A stretch of DNA of 64,000 bases from a virus. Each line of letters begins with the position of its first letter. Position 1 is the stretch's first letter. The notes beneath the pieces were generated by a model, which saw only the letters and a program-made list of their open reading frames with translations, searched no databases and was not told the DNA's origin. The DNA lies in IMG/VR virus record IMGVR_UViG_3300032322_001765, positions 156,868-220,867 of that record; one strand, 5' to 3'. A program made the position numbers and the translations under genes. Positions 9,648 through 19,117 of the stretch are shown in pieces.

Positions 9648-9655
9648 TATTTATC
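9648..9655 (-). promoter_or_regulatory. T4-late-promoter-like box for the 0-9.6 kb minus operon
   Basis: Minus-strand GATAAATA lies 4 nt upstream of the ATG at 9643. It is the only promoter-like element seen before a run of ten overlapping genes. The short distance implies a leaderless transcript if it is used. Confidence 0.45.
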
Positions 9656-9674
9656 GTGTAAATAGCTCTTAGAT

Positions 9675-11069
9675 ATGAAAGATAAAATTCAAAATTACAT
9701 TAAACTAGTAGAAGAAAAAACAGGAACACCCACATTTTGCGCACTACCTTGGATACACTTAGCAACTAGGCCTAACGGCGACGCAAGACTTTGCTGTGTA
9801 ACGAACGCAAGCGGAGCCACAACCGGTGACCACACGGTTGGGCTTGTGAAAAAAGAAAATGGCAAGCCGGCTAATTTTGGAAAAGATTCTTTATTAGACG
9901 CATTTAATAATGATTATATGCGTAGTGTTAGAACAACTATGCTAGCAGGTAATATTCCAGCCAGTTGCACAAAATGCTTTGAAGAAGAAGAAAACGGCGT
10001 AGTAAGTAAAAGGTTATGGGAACTGTATGAATGGAATAGGGACGGGTTAGATTTCAATCAATTAATTAGAGATACGATGGAAGATGGCACTGTACCTCCA
10101 ATTATAAGGTATATGGATTTACGTTTAGGGCACACATGCAATTTAAAATGTGTAATGTGTAGTCCACATGATTCTAGTCGTTGGCTTCAAGATTATGACA
10201 AAGTAATGAATCGTACTACAAGTCAAGTTGTTAAGTTTCAATTAAACTTTGATGCCGAATCATTTAACAATGTTTGGTACGAAAAGCCTACATTTTGGGA
10301 TGAAGTGTTTGAACAGATACCAAACATAACACAATTATATTTCGCAGGTGGCGAACCGCTGATGATTAAAGAACATCGTAAATTTTTAGATGAAATAGTT
10401 AAGCGTGGTTATGCAAAAAACATTAGTTTACGATATAACAGTAACGGAATATTTGTTAATGAAGATATTATAAACGTTTGGAAAGAGTTTAAACAAGTTA
10501 GATATGCTTTTAGTTTAGATGCTATTTTTGATAGAAATCATTATATTCGATATCCGGCTAATTGGGACGAAATTGAAAGTAGTTTGCGTCTAATGGATAA
10601 TACACCTGAACATATTCATTGTGCGATTGCATGTGCTGTACAAGCACTTAACATTAAACACATAGTAGAATTTGCTAAATGGAAAATAAGCCAAAATTTT
10701 AAAAAAATCAATAAATTTAAATTAGATGAATATGAAACTGGTGGTGGAATAATTAACTTGCACTTATTGTACATCCCTACATTTTTGAGTGCTAGAATTT
10801 TACCAAAAGAGGATAAGTTAGAAATTAGAAAACTTATTTTAGATTTTAAACAATGGCTATGGAAAAATTACACACAGGATGATAATTTTTGGCACATTAA
10901 TCCATATGGTTGGAAAAGATGGGAAGCTATTTTAAAATTCGTTGAAGCAGAAGATCATTCTCATTTATTAGATGACTTTAAAGAATATATTAAAAATTTA
11001 GACGCTGTAAGAAATTTAAATTCTAGTCAAATTTTTCCTGAGCTTTCGCATTTATTTGATCAAGTATAA
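9675..11069 (+). CDS. Twitch/SPASM-type radical SAM protein
   Basis: This 464-residue protein has an N-terminal cysteine segment (FCALPWIHLATRPNGDARLCC plus CTKCFEEEE near 98-105) typical of twitch-domain radical SAM proteins. The cluster motif is GHTCNLKCVMC (Cys155, Cys159, Cys162), followed by the SAM-binding FAGGEPL. The same domain order is found in the 13614-14876 product. Such proteins are common in phages and cyanobacteria but have no assigned reaction. The 3' end overlaps the convergent gene at 11023 by 47 bp. Confidence 0.85.
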   Translation: MKDKIQNYIKLVEEKTGTPTFCALPWIHLATRPNGDARLCCVTNASGATTGDHTVGLVKKENGKPANFGKDSLLDAFNNDYMRSVRTTMLAGNIPASCTKCFEEEENGVVSKRLWELYEWNRDGLDFNQLIRDTMEDGTVPPIIRYMDLRLGHTCNLKCVMCSPHDSSRWLQDYDKVMNRTTSQVVKFQLNFDAESFNNVWYEKPTFWDEVFEQIPNITQLYFAGGEPLMIKEHRKFLDEIVKRGYAKNISLRYNSNGIFVNEDIINVWKEFKQVRYAFSLDAIFDRNHYIRYPANWDEIESSLRLMDNTPEHIHCAIACAVQALNIKHIVEFAKWKISQNFKKINKFKLDEYETGGGIINLHLLYIPTFLSARILPKEDKLEIRKLILDFKQWLWKNYTQDDNFWHINPYGWKRWEAILKFVEAEDHSHLLDDFKEYIKNLDAVRNLNSSQIFPELSHLFDQV

Positions 11070-11799
11070 CCTTCGCAAATTTTCTATGCCAATTAGGACT
11101 AGGACTAGCACCGTCTCTAGCCGTGTCATTGCCAACAGTTTTCTCATCAGTTGAATCCATATACAAATTATACGGTACTGTATATAAGTCTACGTTATAC
11201 ACTTGACGGACTAACTCTACCATATGTGTATTTTTGTCTCTATTGTACTTGCAAGATGTTTTATCAATGCCAAAAAAATACCCATCATACGGTGGTTTTG
11301 AATATGCAGTAACTGCCTCATGATGGTGGTCTAAGAACACTTCTCTACGCACATCTTGTGGCCACATAATAATAACACTTAGTTTTTTACATTTTGGTAA
11401 AAAATATGGTACTGTGCAAGATACCATTCTAGCAATTGTATCTGGTGCAGCTTTAGCAATTGCTAAATTAAGTATTCTTATATTTGGCAAACTGCGTTCG
11501 ATGACTCTAAGAAATATATCACGATCGGCTATTCCTGTTCCAGCTGTGGAACTATTCCCAAACCCCAAAAATAATTCATCATATTGATGATATGATTCTT
11601 CAAATTCTTTTTCTCTATAACCTAAAGAGTTTACAGTGTAAACAATATCATCACTATCAAATCTTGCATTTTTAGGATTATCAGGGCTCTCAGGAAATAG
11701 ATTGCTTGCCCATTTAAATGTAGTGCCCGCTACTTTTTCCATAGGACTGGCTGCGATCCATGCGGGAGGAATATGAGGATAAAAATATTTATTAGCCAT
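11023..11799 (-). CDS. SGNH/GDSL-hydrolase-like protein
   Basis: This 258-residue protein has a block-I-like nucleophile segment LFLGFGNSSTAGTG (near residues 76-89), an ILNLAIAKAAPDT segment, and a C-terminal D..H-like region ARDGASPSPNWHRKF. This layout matches SGNH hydrolases, which deacylate or deacetylate carbohydrates and lipids. No signal peptide. The start overlaps the upstream radical SAM gene by 8 nt, so it belongs to the same operon. The block is divergent and the assignment moderate. Confidence 0.55.
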   Translation of the reverse strand: MANKYFYPHIPPAWIAASPMEKVAGTTFKWASNLFPESPDNPKNARFDSDDIVYTVNSLGYREKEFEESYHQYDELFLGFGNSSTAGTGIADRDIFLRVIERSLPNIRILNLAIAKAAPDTIARMVSCTVPYFLPKCKKLSVIIMWPQDVRREVFLDHHHEAVTAYSKPPYDGYFFGIDKTSCKYNRDKNTHMVELVRQVYNVDLYTVPYNLYMDSTDEKTVGNDTARDGASPSPNWHRKFAKVILDQINAKAQEKFD

Positions 11800-12700
11800 T
11801 TTTTACCTTTGTTAATGGAATGTCAGACGCACAAGTACAAAAATCCCTAGTGCAAATTATAGGGTCTATGGGTAATTTAAAATCATCTTTGTATATATTT
11901 CCTAAACTACCTCCAACTCTACACGTAGCACGATGCACTTCACCGTCCCAGTTAATCATCAAACTTTCTAAACCTGCGTTACAGCTCCAACCCTTATATT
12001 TATTAAAGTGTTTTTTAATAATATCATTGGCGTGCATTTTAATATTGTCATCAATAATACTATTGGGTTCAACAGTAGCATCTTTACTTAATATCCAATC
12101 TAAATCATTTTGATCGTAGCGCATATCATCAAATATATTATGATCATCATTTGTCCAACGAATTCTACGAATCGTGTACGGTACGTTGTAAACCTCTAAC
12201 CTTTGAGTTGCGATTCTAACTTCTTTCATTTTATCAGGATGAGCCATAATATTAATCATACAAGGTTTGCGCATGCCTGGCTCTACATCACTTGCTGCGT
12301 AACGTAATATTGTGTCTAATACTCTTTTCCAGTCTTTTTCAAAATGCAGACTAAACACAATATGATTTACTGGCAATCTAAAATAATAAATCGGACTTCT
12401 TGTTCCATTAGTTGTTACATTTATCCATTTAATGTCTTTGTGAACGCAATATTGAACCAATTCTTCAAAATCAGGATGTACTGTAGGTTCTCCGCCTGTA
12501 AAACTAAGTCGTATAGGCTTACCCAATATTACTAGTTTGTCTACCGTTGCCTTTAGTACCTCTATGTCAGTGTGCGGGCTATTATTGTCATGTATACTAC
12601 TAGGACAATAACTACAATCATAGTTACAACGTTTACCTAAGTTCCATTCAACCTTAATGCTGTCTTGATGATGCCAACGACTTGTTATTTTTTGCATCAT
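11792..12700 (-). CDS. Radical SAM/SPASM-type protein
   Basis: This 302-residue protein has a radical SAM motif near the N-terminus, KRCNYDCSYC (Cys25, Cys29, Cys32). It has the SAM-binding FTGGEPTVHPDF and a C-terminal cysteine cluster (GWSCNAGLESL ... RVGGSLGNIY ... CTRDFCTCASD) that probably ligates an auxiliary cluster. The layout parallels the products at 18179-19117 and 20806-21819 (CKAGNES / CNSGYQS plus C-terminal Cys pairs). It overlaps both neighbours by 4-8 nt. Confidence 0.85.
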   Translation of the reverse strand: MMQKITSRWHHQDSIKVEWNLGKRCNYDCSYCPSSIHDNNSPHTDIEVLKATVDKLVILGKPIRLSFTGGEPTVHPDFEELVQYCVHKDIKWINVTTNGTRSPIYYFRLPVNHIVFSLHFEKDWKRVLDTILRYAASDVEPGMRKPCMINIMAHPDKMKEVRIATQRLEVYNVPYTIRRIRWTNDDHNIFDDMRYDQNDLDWILSKDATVEPNSIIDDNIKMHANDIIKKHFNKYKGWSCNAGLESLMINWDGEVHRATCRVGGSLGNIYKDDFKLPIDPIICTRDFCTCASDIPLTKVKNG

Positions 12701-13617
12701 AATATTGATCTTATTTGAGCATGGTCAATCGACATTTCGTGATATTTATTGTCATTATAAAACTTTAAATTTTTGACAGTTACATTATCACCTAAGATAT
12801 CTTTATTCCACATCAATTTGCATAGATGATTTGGTATATACCAATCTCCAACATTATTGTGGTAATCTAAAAGAGTTTGATCAATTATTAATTTACCTAA
12901 TACATATCTACCTAATGATAGTTTGTTTAAGTCATGCAATGGGATATTAAATTTGCACTGTTTTGCCCACCGGTAAAAGAAAATTTCACTAGCCTTTGGA
13001 AAATTATATTCGGGTTTAAAAAATAACAAAGTTTCTGAACTAATTGTATTTTGGGCTGCTAACTCTGTATAATCATCATCGTCCGTAGACAAGTCTAACC
13101 AATCTTTGCCTAAAGTGCCGTAACCTAAAATTAAATCGCCCCACTTATTATTAGATTCTAGCCATATTTTATATTCTTCTTTTATGGGTATGTATTGTTC
13201 ACTATTTGCAGAATAGAATACTATATTCGAATTGTATTCAGAATATTTACTGTTAATCTTATTTTCTAAAACATGTATTAATTTATTCAATGTAGATAAT
13301 GTATCGTCATTGGATTCGTTAGTTAATTTGACTAGTAAACTATGCGTTTTATTTAAATCAGTTTTGGTAAAATTTTTAGGAATCTCTTTAATATTAATTG
13401 TTGTACAGATGTCATTTGCTAATCTTAATACCTTGTCAGTTGGCGTATTCATTTGAATACCTGTATTATATTCACTAGTTTCTAATTGTATCTGTTGCCA
13501 TATATGCTGTACAGGATTATCAATGAGTTGATAATTCAATTTTAGATCACCTACACGACAACTTATAGTTATTTCTAAGGTGTTGTAACCTTCTATATTT
13601 TGAAAAATCTCTTTCAT
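12697..13617 (-). CDS. Hypothetical protein in radical SAM operon
   Basis: I do not recognise a family for this 306-residue protein. It has no signal peptide or membrane segment and is rich in Asn, Asp, Leu and Ile. The N-terminal half looks helical (LVKLTNESNDDTLSTLNKLIHVLENK). The C-terminal half contains an aromatic stretch (FFKPEYNFPKASEIFFYRWAKQC) and GRYVLGKLIIDQTLLDYHNN. The start overlaps the twitch radical SAM gene upstream as ATGA, so the two are probably made together. It may be a partner or substrate-recognition protein, but nothing in the sequence proves this. Confidence 0.7.
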   Translation of the reverse strand: MKEIFQNIEGYNTLEITISCRVGDLKLNYQLIDNPVQHIWQQIQLETSEYNTGIQMNTPTDKVLRLANDICTTINIKEIPKNFTKTDLNKTHSLLVKLTNESNDDTLSTLNKLIHVLENKINSKYSEYNSNIVFYSANSEQYIPIKEEYKIWLESNNKWGDLILGYGTLGKDWLDLSTDDDDYTELAAQNTISSETLLFFKPEYNFPKASEIFFYRWAKQCKFNIPLHDLNKLSLGRYVLGKLIIDQTLLDYHNNVGDWYIPNHLCKLMWNKDILGDNVTVKNLKFYNDNKYHEMSIDHAQIRSIL

Positions 13618-14876
13618 ATGTAATCCTTAAATTCCGGAGTCACCTCTAAAAAACTCTGTTTTCTAGTATTATCCAATCGCATATTGAAATTAATTGTATC
13701 TACCCAAAGATGGCTCTCATCTTTTGCTGTTAGAAAGTTCAAAACGCCATTTATTTGATTTAATGTCAACTCATATAACATCGGGTGTTTTTTAACCATT
13801 TTAAAATCTTGCAGTCTTTCAGATACAAGTTTAAGTTTAGAACTAGCAATGTTTTTTAATTGCTCAGGTAATACTTGTATACTTAAACAATTTGGATATC
13901 TAACCATATTAGTATAGAAAACAATTTCTAACTCATCTAAGAAATACTCAATCATTTCGTCTAATATTAATATGTTAGATATTTGAACAGCTACAGCTCC
14001 TACTATTCGATTAATATTAGTAATACTTTGAACTTCTTTAATATTCTTAATTAATATATCCCACTCAGCATTACCTCGAATGTATTCATAAGAATCTTTC
14101 ATGCCATCTATACTGACATTTAATGCAACGCTTTTAAAATAAGGCCAATATTCATATATATTACGATTTCCCTTACCTAACATTGTTAAATTTGTGGCGT
14201 ATTTAATTTCAATTTGATGTCCATATGGTTTGAGCATATTTAATATGCGATAATGCTGCGGATCCATCAAAGGTTCACCTCCTGCAAACTCTACTCGCCT
14301 AAAGTATGGTAAATTTTTTTCTAAGCTAGACCACCAATTGGGATTGTCTTCAAATTTATCTAATAGCGGCTTGTTTTCTAAATTATGATCTTCCACTAAT
14401 TGATATATAACTTTACCGGATTCTTTATAAAAGTCTTTAATTTCTGCCCAGTCATTCCAGCTAGTGCTATCGCCGGGATGACACATCCTGCATTTTAAAT
14501 TACATAGATTATTCAGCTTTAATTCCATAGTAGGAATTTTAAAAGGCATGGTCATTGTCGGATGAAGATCATCAAATGCATTTGGGTAAAGTTTTATACG
14601 GGCTTCTGGTATCTCACCCTTAATATGTCGTTGACGTAAACTTTCTACACCTTGGTCTTCTAAGCTGAAGCAAGGTTCGCATTCTGGTGGACGTTCTCCG
14701 GACAAAACTTGAGAACGTATTCTTCTCATCGTATGGTTATTCCATATTTCTTCTAAAGTATTATCCTGTATATTACCAATTGGATGACTGCGGCAACACA
14801 CTTGTATGGCGCCATCTTCTCTTGTTGCTAATCCGGTAAAAGGATGCATACAAAATGTTTTACTATTACATTGCAT
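13614..14876 (-). CDS. Twitch/SPASM-type radical SAM protein
   Basis: This 420-residue protein has an N-terminal auxiliary cysteine set (FCMHPFTGLATREDGAIQVCC and CEPCFSLEDQG). The cluster motif is NNLCNLKCRMC (Cys125, Cys129, Cys132), followed by FAGGEPLMDPQH. The domain order matches the 9675-11069 product. It overlaps the PP-loop ATPase gene upstream by 11 nt. It is likely an oxidoreductive or peptide/sugar-modifying enzyme by family, with unknown substrate. Confidence 0.85.
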   Translation of the reverse strand: MQCNSKTFCMHPFTGLATREDGAIQVCCRSHPIGNIQDNTLEEIWNNHTMRRIRSQVLSGERPPECEPCFSLEDQGVESLRQRHIKGEIPEARIKLYPNAFDDLHPTMTMPFKIPTMELKLNNLCNLKCRMCHPGDSTSWNDWAEIKDFYKESGKVIYQLVEDHNLENKPLLDKFEDNPNWWSSLEKNLPYFRRVEFAGGEPLMDPQHYRILNMLKPYGHQIEIKYATNLTMLGKGNRNIYEYWPYFKSVALNVSIDGMKDSYEYIRGNAEWDILIKNIKEVQSITNINRIVGAVAVQISNILILDEMIEYFLDELEIVFYTNMVRYPNCLSIQVLPEQLKNIASSKLKLVSERLQDFKMVKKHPMLYELTLNQINGVLNFLTAKDESHLWVDTINFNMRLDNTRKQSFLEVTPEFKDYI

Positions 14877-15600
14877 TACTTATAGCCCAATTTCTTTCTT
14901 TACACCAAAAACATATATCACATGTAGGTACATGTTGATTAGGTATGTATGTTTCATAAGTTATCCCTTCAAATTCACCCTCGCAACTTCTTGTTATAGA
15001 AAATAAGTCTAATAAGTTTCTTTTTCTATATTGTTGAATTACCCAATGTTTCTCAATAAATCTAAATGGGTGTATGGCATATACATTCATGTGCTTCATT
15101 AAACGCAGGTGTTGATTAAATTCAGTAGGATCAATATCTCTTTCTTTCATCCCATCAAAGTTTTTATTTTTTGGATTTCTCGTAACACCATTATAGTAAG
15201 CACTAATTTTATTGTGATAACAAACATATTCACTATACGCACGTATTTGAATATTATCTCCGCTTACTTTTTTACCATATTCGTCCATAAGCACAGGACC
15301 AGTTGCACCATATTCAATATCCGGTGCAATAAAATTTACGTGTCTAGTCCATTCGAACGTTGGAAACTTCTTTGTTAAGTATTCATATACATTTTTTGAA
15401 TCATATTCTTGCCATGGTCTAGTTTTCCACATACGAATATGACTTATGATATGAATTTTCAGATTAGGGTTTTCATTTACTGCAAGTGAACATAATAGAT
15501 ATGCTAATAGCGCCGAATCGGCACCACCACTTAAACTGACAGCGATACTAGGCCATTCTTTATCATAGGGTATGTTAACGCCGTCTATGTTATATTCCAT
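14866..15600 (-). CDS. PP-loop ATPase, QueC-like
   Basis: This 244-residue protein has the ATP-binding PP-loop VSLSGGADSALLAYLL (residues about 21-36). A C-terminal cysteine set SCEGEF...TCDICFWCKER resembles the zinc-binding signature of QueC (7-cyano-7-deazaguanine synthase). The spacing between the first Cys and the CxxCxxC group is longer than usual. QueC adenylates a carboxylate and adds ammonia to make preQ0; here it may act on another carboxylate. No QueD, QueE or FolE homologue is evident. It overlaps both neighbours. Confidence 0.65.
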   Translation of the reverse strand: MEYNIDGVNIPYDKEWPSIAVSLSGGADSALLAYLLCSLAVNENPNLKIHIISHIRMWKTRPWQEYDSKNVYEYLTKKFPTFEWTRHVNFIAPDIEYGATGPVLMDEYGKKVSGDNIQIRAYSEYVCYHNKISAYYNGVTRNPKNKNFDGMKERDIDPTEFNQHLRLMKHMNVYAIHPFRFIEKHWVIQQYRKRNLLDLFSITRSCEGEFEGITYETYIPNQHVPTCDICFWCKERNWAISNAM

Positions 15601-16444
15601 TTTCTTCTAAATAACGAATTAAAGGTGAAACACCGACTGGCATGCCATTTTTTAATGCTAAATAAATGCTTTTTGTTTCAGTTAAATTAAAGTCCTTGCA
15701 AATTGTCTTATATCTATGTTCATGAGTATTCCAAAGGTAATCAGGTACTAGCTCATCTAAAAAATATGAACCAATCATTACTAATGCCTTATTATTCATA
15801 TGGAAATCGTTCATTATTGTAATACTATCGCTATCTTCATTTGACCATCGTAAACCTATTCTGTTCCAACCTAACCCTAATCCTTTACTTAAACTAATAC
15901 CCACCGATTTAATATTTGGGTGATTAAAATCAAATTCTATGTCAGTACATGTTGTAACCCATGCTCCGTCGATATGTACATCAATTTTTTTCTCTGCACA
16001 CTCACTGAGTATATCCTGCATATTATTATGTATAGATCCTATTTGTGGAAATGGCATAGCGATAATTAAAGGCACACCATGTATTAAATTTTTTGGGGTA
16101 ACAAGGTATGATAAGTTTAATCTACTGTGGTATCTGTAGTCATCAACTAGTGTTTGTACCCGATGGTGCATATAAATGTTATCGATAAATTGAGTGCATC
16201 CGTTAATAATATCTATACGGTTAAATTTTTTCAATCCATATAACGAATTACGTTTAGATTCTGATAACCAATTTACAAATCGAAACTTAAATCTATTATA
16301 AACCTCATTACTAATGTCTTTGTCCAAACATCCATGCAACACTTGTTGTATTAGAGTGTCAATTTTTTTATCTGTAAGTGGTTGTGGTCTTTCTATTTCT
16401 AAATACTTACTATCATAATCGGGTGCAATTTTAATTCTATCCAC
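15590..16444 (-). CDS. PLP-dependent aminotransferase-like protein (fold type I)
   Basis: This 284-residue protein is shorter than usual class I aminotransferases (about 400). It has the co-factor Asp in IDVHIDGAWVTTC and a Schiff-base-lysine context SVGISLSKGLGLGWNRIGLRW. The large domain appears reduced, so it may be a minimal or diverged transaminase or decarboxylase. It is the first gene of a minus-strand operon running to 11023, divergent from the oxygenase gene at 16468 across 23 bp. Confidence 0.6.
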   Translation of the reverse strand: MDRIKIAPDYDSKYLEIERPQPLTDKKIDTLIQQVLHGCLDKDISNEVYNRFKFRFVNWLSESKRNSLYGLKKFNRIDIINGCTQFIDNIYMHHRVQTLVDDYRYHSRLNLSYLVTPKNLIHGVPLIIAMPFPQIGSIHNNMQDILSECAEKKIDVHIDGAWVTTCTDIEFDFNHPNIKSVGISLSKGLGLGWNRIGLRWSNEDSDSITIMNDFHMNNKALVMIGSYFLDELVPDYLWNTHEHRYKTICKDFNLTETKSIYLALKNGMPVGVSPLIRYLEENGI

Positions 16445-16455
16445 TGACTATTTAC

Positions 16456-16463
16456 TATAAATA
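16456..16463 (+). promoter_or_regulatory. T4-late-promoter-like box TATAAATA
   Basis: A perfect TATAAATA ends 4 nt before the ATG at 16468, and there is no ribosome binding site. It matches the T4 late consensus and would give a leaderless or nearly leaderless mRNA for the 16468-19117 operon. Confidence 0.55.
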
Positions 16464-16467
16464 TTTC

Positions 16468-17136
16468 ATGCTTTCAAAATTGACTCTTTCTGTAGACGTA
16501 GATAGTTTAGTAAAACAAGTTAGTGAACTTAATTTTGGTAAAAGTTTATCCATTAATTATACCACAGGAAAATTACTTAATGGTCCTTATCTAACGAAAC
16601 CCGAATTTCTAAATACTCCTTTAGGAAATATTTTACAATCTATTGAAAATGTAGGTGAAGCTAGATTATTAAAACTAGAAAGTGGAGAATCTTATACTGC
16701 ACATTCTGACCCAGATGATAGAATACATGTTCCTATCATAACCAATCTATATTCTTATATTATGGATTTGGACAACAATAAAATGTATCATTTGCCTGCT
16801 GATGGATCAGTGTGGTATATGGACACAAGTGTTACACATGTGGCAGCAAACTTTGGAGGTAGAACTAGAATACATTTAAACATTCGAGTGCTACTTCCTA
16901 AATTTAAATCCCCTGGCTACAAATTAACTGTTACAGGAGGCGATTATGATTGGAAACAGGAAGCATATTTTACCTTAATGACTTTTTTTAATAAATCTAT
17001 TAAAGAAAGAATTATTACAGGATTTGAAAAGGTAAACGAAAGAGAAGTTTTATTAAATTGTGATCCAATCGTGCTTAATCCTTACATAAAAAAATTAGAA
17101 GATAAAGGGTTTAGTATATCTTTAAGCGCCACATAA
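16468..17136 (+). CDS. Aspartyl/asparaginyl beta-hydroxylase-like protein
   Basis: This 222-residue protein has the iron-binding pattern of the aspartyl/asparaginyl hydroxylase domain. It has an H-x-D in YTAHSDPDDRIHVPI (near residues 87-101) and a distal histidine plus arginine in DTSVTHVAANFGGRTRIHLNI. The C-terminal 70 residues are unassigned. It heads a three-gene plus-strand operon with two radical SAM genes; its stop abuts the next ATG directly (TAA then ATG). Substrate unknown; radical SAM pathway involvement inferred from context. Confidence 0.7.
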   Translation: MLSKLTLSVDVDSLVKQVSELNFGKSLSINYTTGKLLNGPYLTKPEFLNTPLGNILQSIENVGEARLLKLESGESYTAHSDPDDRIHVPIITNLYSYIMDLDNNKMYHLPADGSVWYMDTSVTHVAANFGGRTRIHLNIRVLLPKFKSPGYKLTVTGGDYDWKQEAYFTLMTFFNKSIKERIITGFEKVNEREVLLNCDPIVLNPYIKKLEDKGFSISLSAT

Positions 17137-18186
17137 ATGACTTTCTACAATTCTGATTTAAAAATTTTAGATATTGAGCCATCTTCTTTTTGTAATGCAA
17201 AATGTCCTCAATGCATGAGAGAATCACAAAATGGTTCCTATGATTTTTTTAATCAAGTGAATTTAACTGATACTTTTTTTGAGATTTTTTTTCCTAAACA
17301 AGTAGTAATAAATTTAGAAATAGTTTCATTTAGTGGAAATGTGGGGGAACCTACAATGAATAAACATTTGATTGATATTATCAGGTGGTTTAGAAAACAA
17401 AACCCTAAAATTTATGTAGAAGTATACACGAACGGCAGCGTACAGAAACCAAAGTTTTGGAGCGAATTAGGAGAAGTTATTGGACATAATGGTAATGTGA
17501 TATTTGCCATCGATGGACTAGAGGATACTAATCATATATACCGTATTGGAGTTAAATGGAACCTGCTAATGCAAAATGCAAAAGCATATATAGAATCTGG
17601 AGCGAAGGCAACATGGCAGTTTATACCTTTTCTACACAACGAGCATCAAGTTGAGTTAGCTAAACAATTAAGTGCAGAAATGGGATTCGATAAATTTAAA
17701 ATTAAAATATCACATAGAGATTTATTAAATCAACAGCAAAATGAAAAAACTAGAGTCTATCCACCAAAAAATCCTATGTATACACATAGCGGAAATAAAC
17801 TAGATTTTACTAATCTTGATGTTACTGAAAACTATTTAAATAGTCTAGATATTAAATGTTATGCCATAGAAAATAGTAACTTATATATTTCTGCTGAAGG
17901 TTTAGTGTTCCCTTGTTGTCACACGGCTAGCATTATACTTTTAGATGATAATATGGTACCTGAACCGTATAGTTGGATTAGGAAAACAAAAAGTCAATTT
18001 AATCTTAATGAAATTAATTTACATAACAATACTCTAGAACAAATTTTAAAATCAGTTACCTTTAATGAAATTAAAGAGTCATGGAACAAAGACATTAGCG
18101 TAGGAAAAAATGCAATATGTGCAGCGATTTGCGGCAAATGTAAAAATAACAAAAGTCTTATAGAAAATCTATTGCACCATGAATAA
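17137..18186 (+). CDS. Radical SAM/SPASM protein
   Basis: This 349-residue protein has the cluster motif SSFCNAKCPQCMRES (Cys19, Cys23, Cys26). A SGNVGEP stretch replaces the usual GGEP SAM-binding motif. FAIDGLEDTNHIYRIGVKW and a C-terminal SPASM-like cysteine set (CYAIENSN, FPCCHTAS, CAAICGKCKNN) follow. It is paralogous to the 19101-20186 product on the opposite strand (FALDGLVDTHSLYRIGTNY). It overlaps the next gene by 8 nt. Confidence 0.88.
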   Translation: MTFYNSDLKILDIEPSSFCNAKCPQCMRESQNGSYDFFNQVNLTDTFFEIFFPKQVVINLEIVSFSGNVGEPTMNKHLIDIIRWFRKQNPKIYVEVYTNGSVQKPKFWSELGEVIGHNGNVIFAIDGLEDTNHIYRIGVKWNLLMQNAKAYIESGAKATWQFIPFLHNEHQVELAKQLSAEMGFDKFKIKISHRDLLNQQQNEKTRVYPPKNPMYTHSGNKLDFTNLDVTENYLNSLDIKCYAIENSNLYISAEGLVFPCCHTASIILLDDNMVPEPYSWIRKTKSQFNLNEINLHNNTLEQILKSVTFNEIKESWNKDISVGKNAICAAICGKCKNNKSLIENLLHHE

Positions 18187-19117
18187 ACTAATAAAAATAG
18201 AAATAGCTAATCCTAATGCATTGCGTATTAATTTTGTAATGACACGTAGTTGCACCTACGAATGTAGATATTGTCCGGATGATCTACATTACGGTACACA
18301 TAGAGATATAAACTTAAATGATTTAAAACTGTTTCTTAGTAGATTTACGGATAGAAATACGGCCGTTCAATTGACAGGTGGTGAATGCACTACTCATCCA
18401 CAATTTGAGGAAGTTATAAAATTAATTAAAGACTTTAATTATAATGTACTAGTGGATTCTAACAGTGTTAGGACATTGCGCTTCTACGATGAAGTAAAAC
18501 ATTTAGTAGATAATTGGTGCATAACATTACATCCTAGTCAACATAAATTAGATTTAGAAAAATTAAAATTATTATCACAACATTCTTTTCTAGTGATTTA
18601 TGTTATGATGGATCCTAATTATTGGGAGATATCATTAGACTGGTTTGATCAAATATCAAAATTAAAAGATTTAAAAGTAACACCAATCCGAGTTATGAAC
18701 AATTGGGGAGGTGCAAATTTTCACGCTAATTACAGTGACGAACAATTAGAGTATTTGTCAAAGGCAGAATCTAAATGGCTTTTTACTGTTGAACGAGAAA
18801 CAGAATTAAGAAAAACTCACATGTGGTTAGCGGATACAGAATCTATAGCAACAGACACTACTGGAAACAGGGTTACACTAGATCCATTTAAAATGATACG
18901 CACAGGCACAAACAATTTTTATGGTTGGCAGTGTAAAGCCGGTAATGAATCAATATGCATATTTGATGACGGCAAAGCCATATGGGCAAATTGTGGGATT
19001 AAAAAATTTAACCATTACTTAGAGTTGACTCCTGAAATAATGGCTGAACCACTGAAATGTAATTTTTTAGCTTGTTCATGTGCTACTGATATTCGAGCCT
19101 CTAAGTCAAAGAATTAG
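18179..19117 (+). CDS. Radical SAM protein with C-terminal cysteine cluster
   Basis: This 312-residue protein has the cluster motif TRSCTYECRYC (Cys25, Cys29, Cys32) and LTGGECTTHPQF as SAM-binding region. It has a C-terminal auxiliary cysteine set (GWQCKAGNESICIF, WANCGIKK, CNFLACSCATD). It matches the architecture of the 11792-12700 product. Its start lies inside the previous gene (8-nt overlap); the 3' end overlaps the convergent gene by 17 bp. Confidence 0.87.
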   Translation: MNKLIKIEIANPNALRINFVMTRSCTYECRYCPDDLHYGTHRDINLNDLKLFLSRFTDRNTAVQLTGGECTTHPQFEEVIKLIKDFNYNVLVDSNSVRTLRFYDEVKHLVDNWCITLHPSQHKLDLEKLKLLSQHSFLVIYVMMDPNYWEISLDWFDQISKLKDLKVTPIRVMNNWGGANFHANYSDEQLEYLSKAESKWLFTVERETELRKTHMWLADTESIATDTTGNRVTLDPFKMIRTGTNNFYGWQCKAGNESICIFDDGKAIWANCGIKKFNHYLELTPEIMAEPLKCNFLACSCATDIRASKSKN

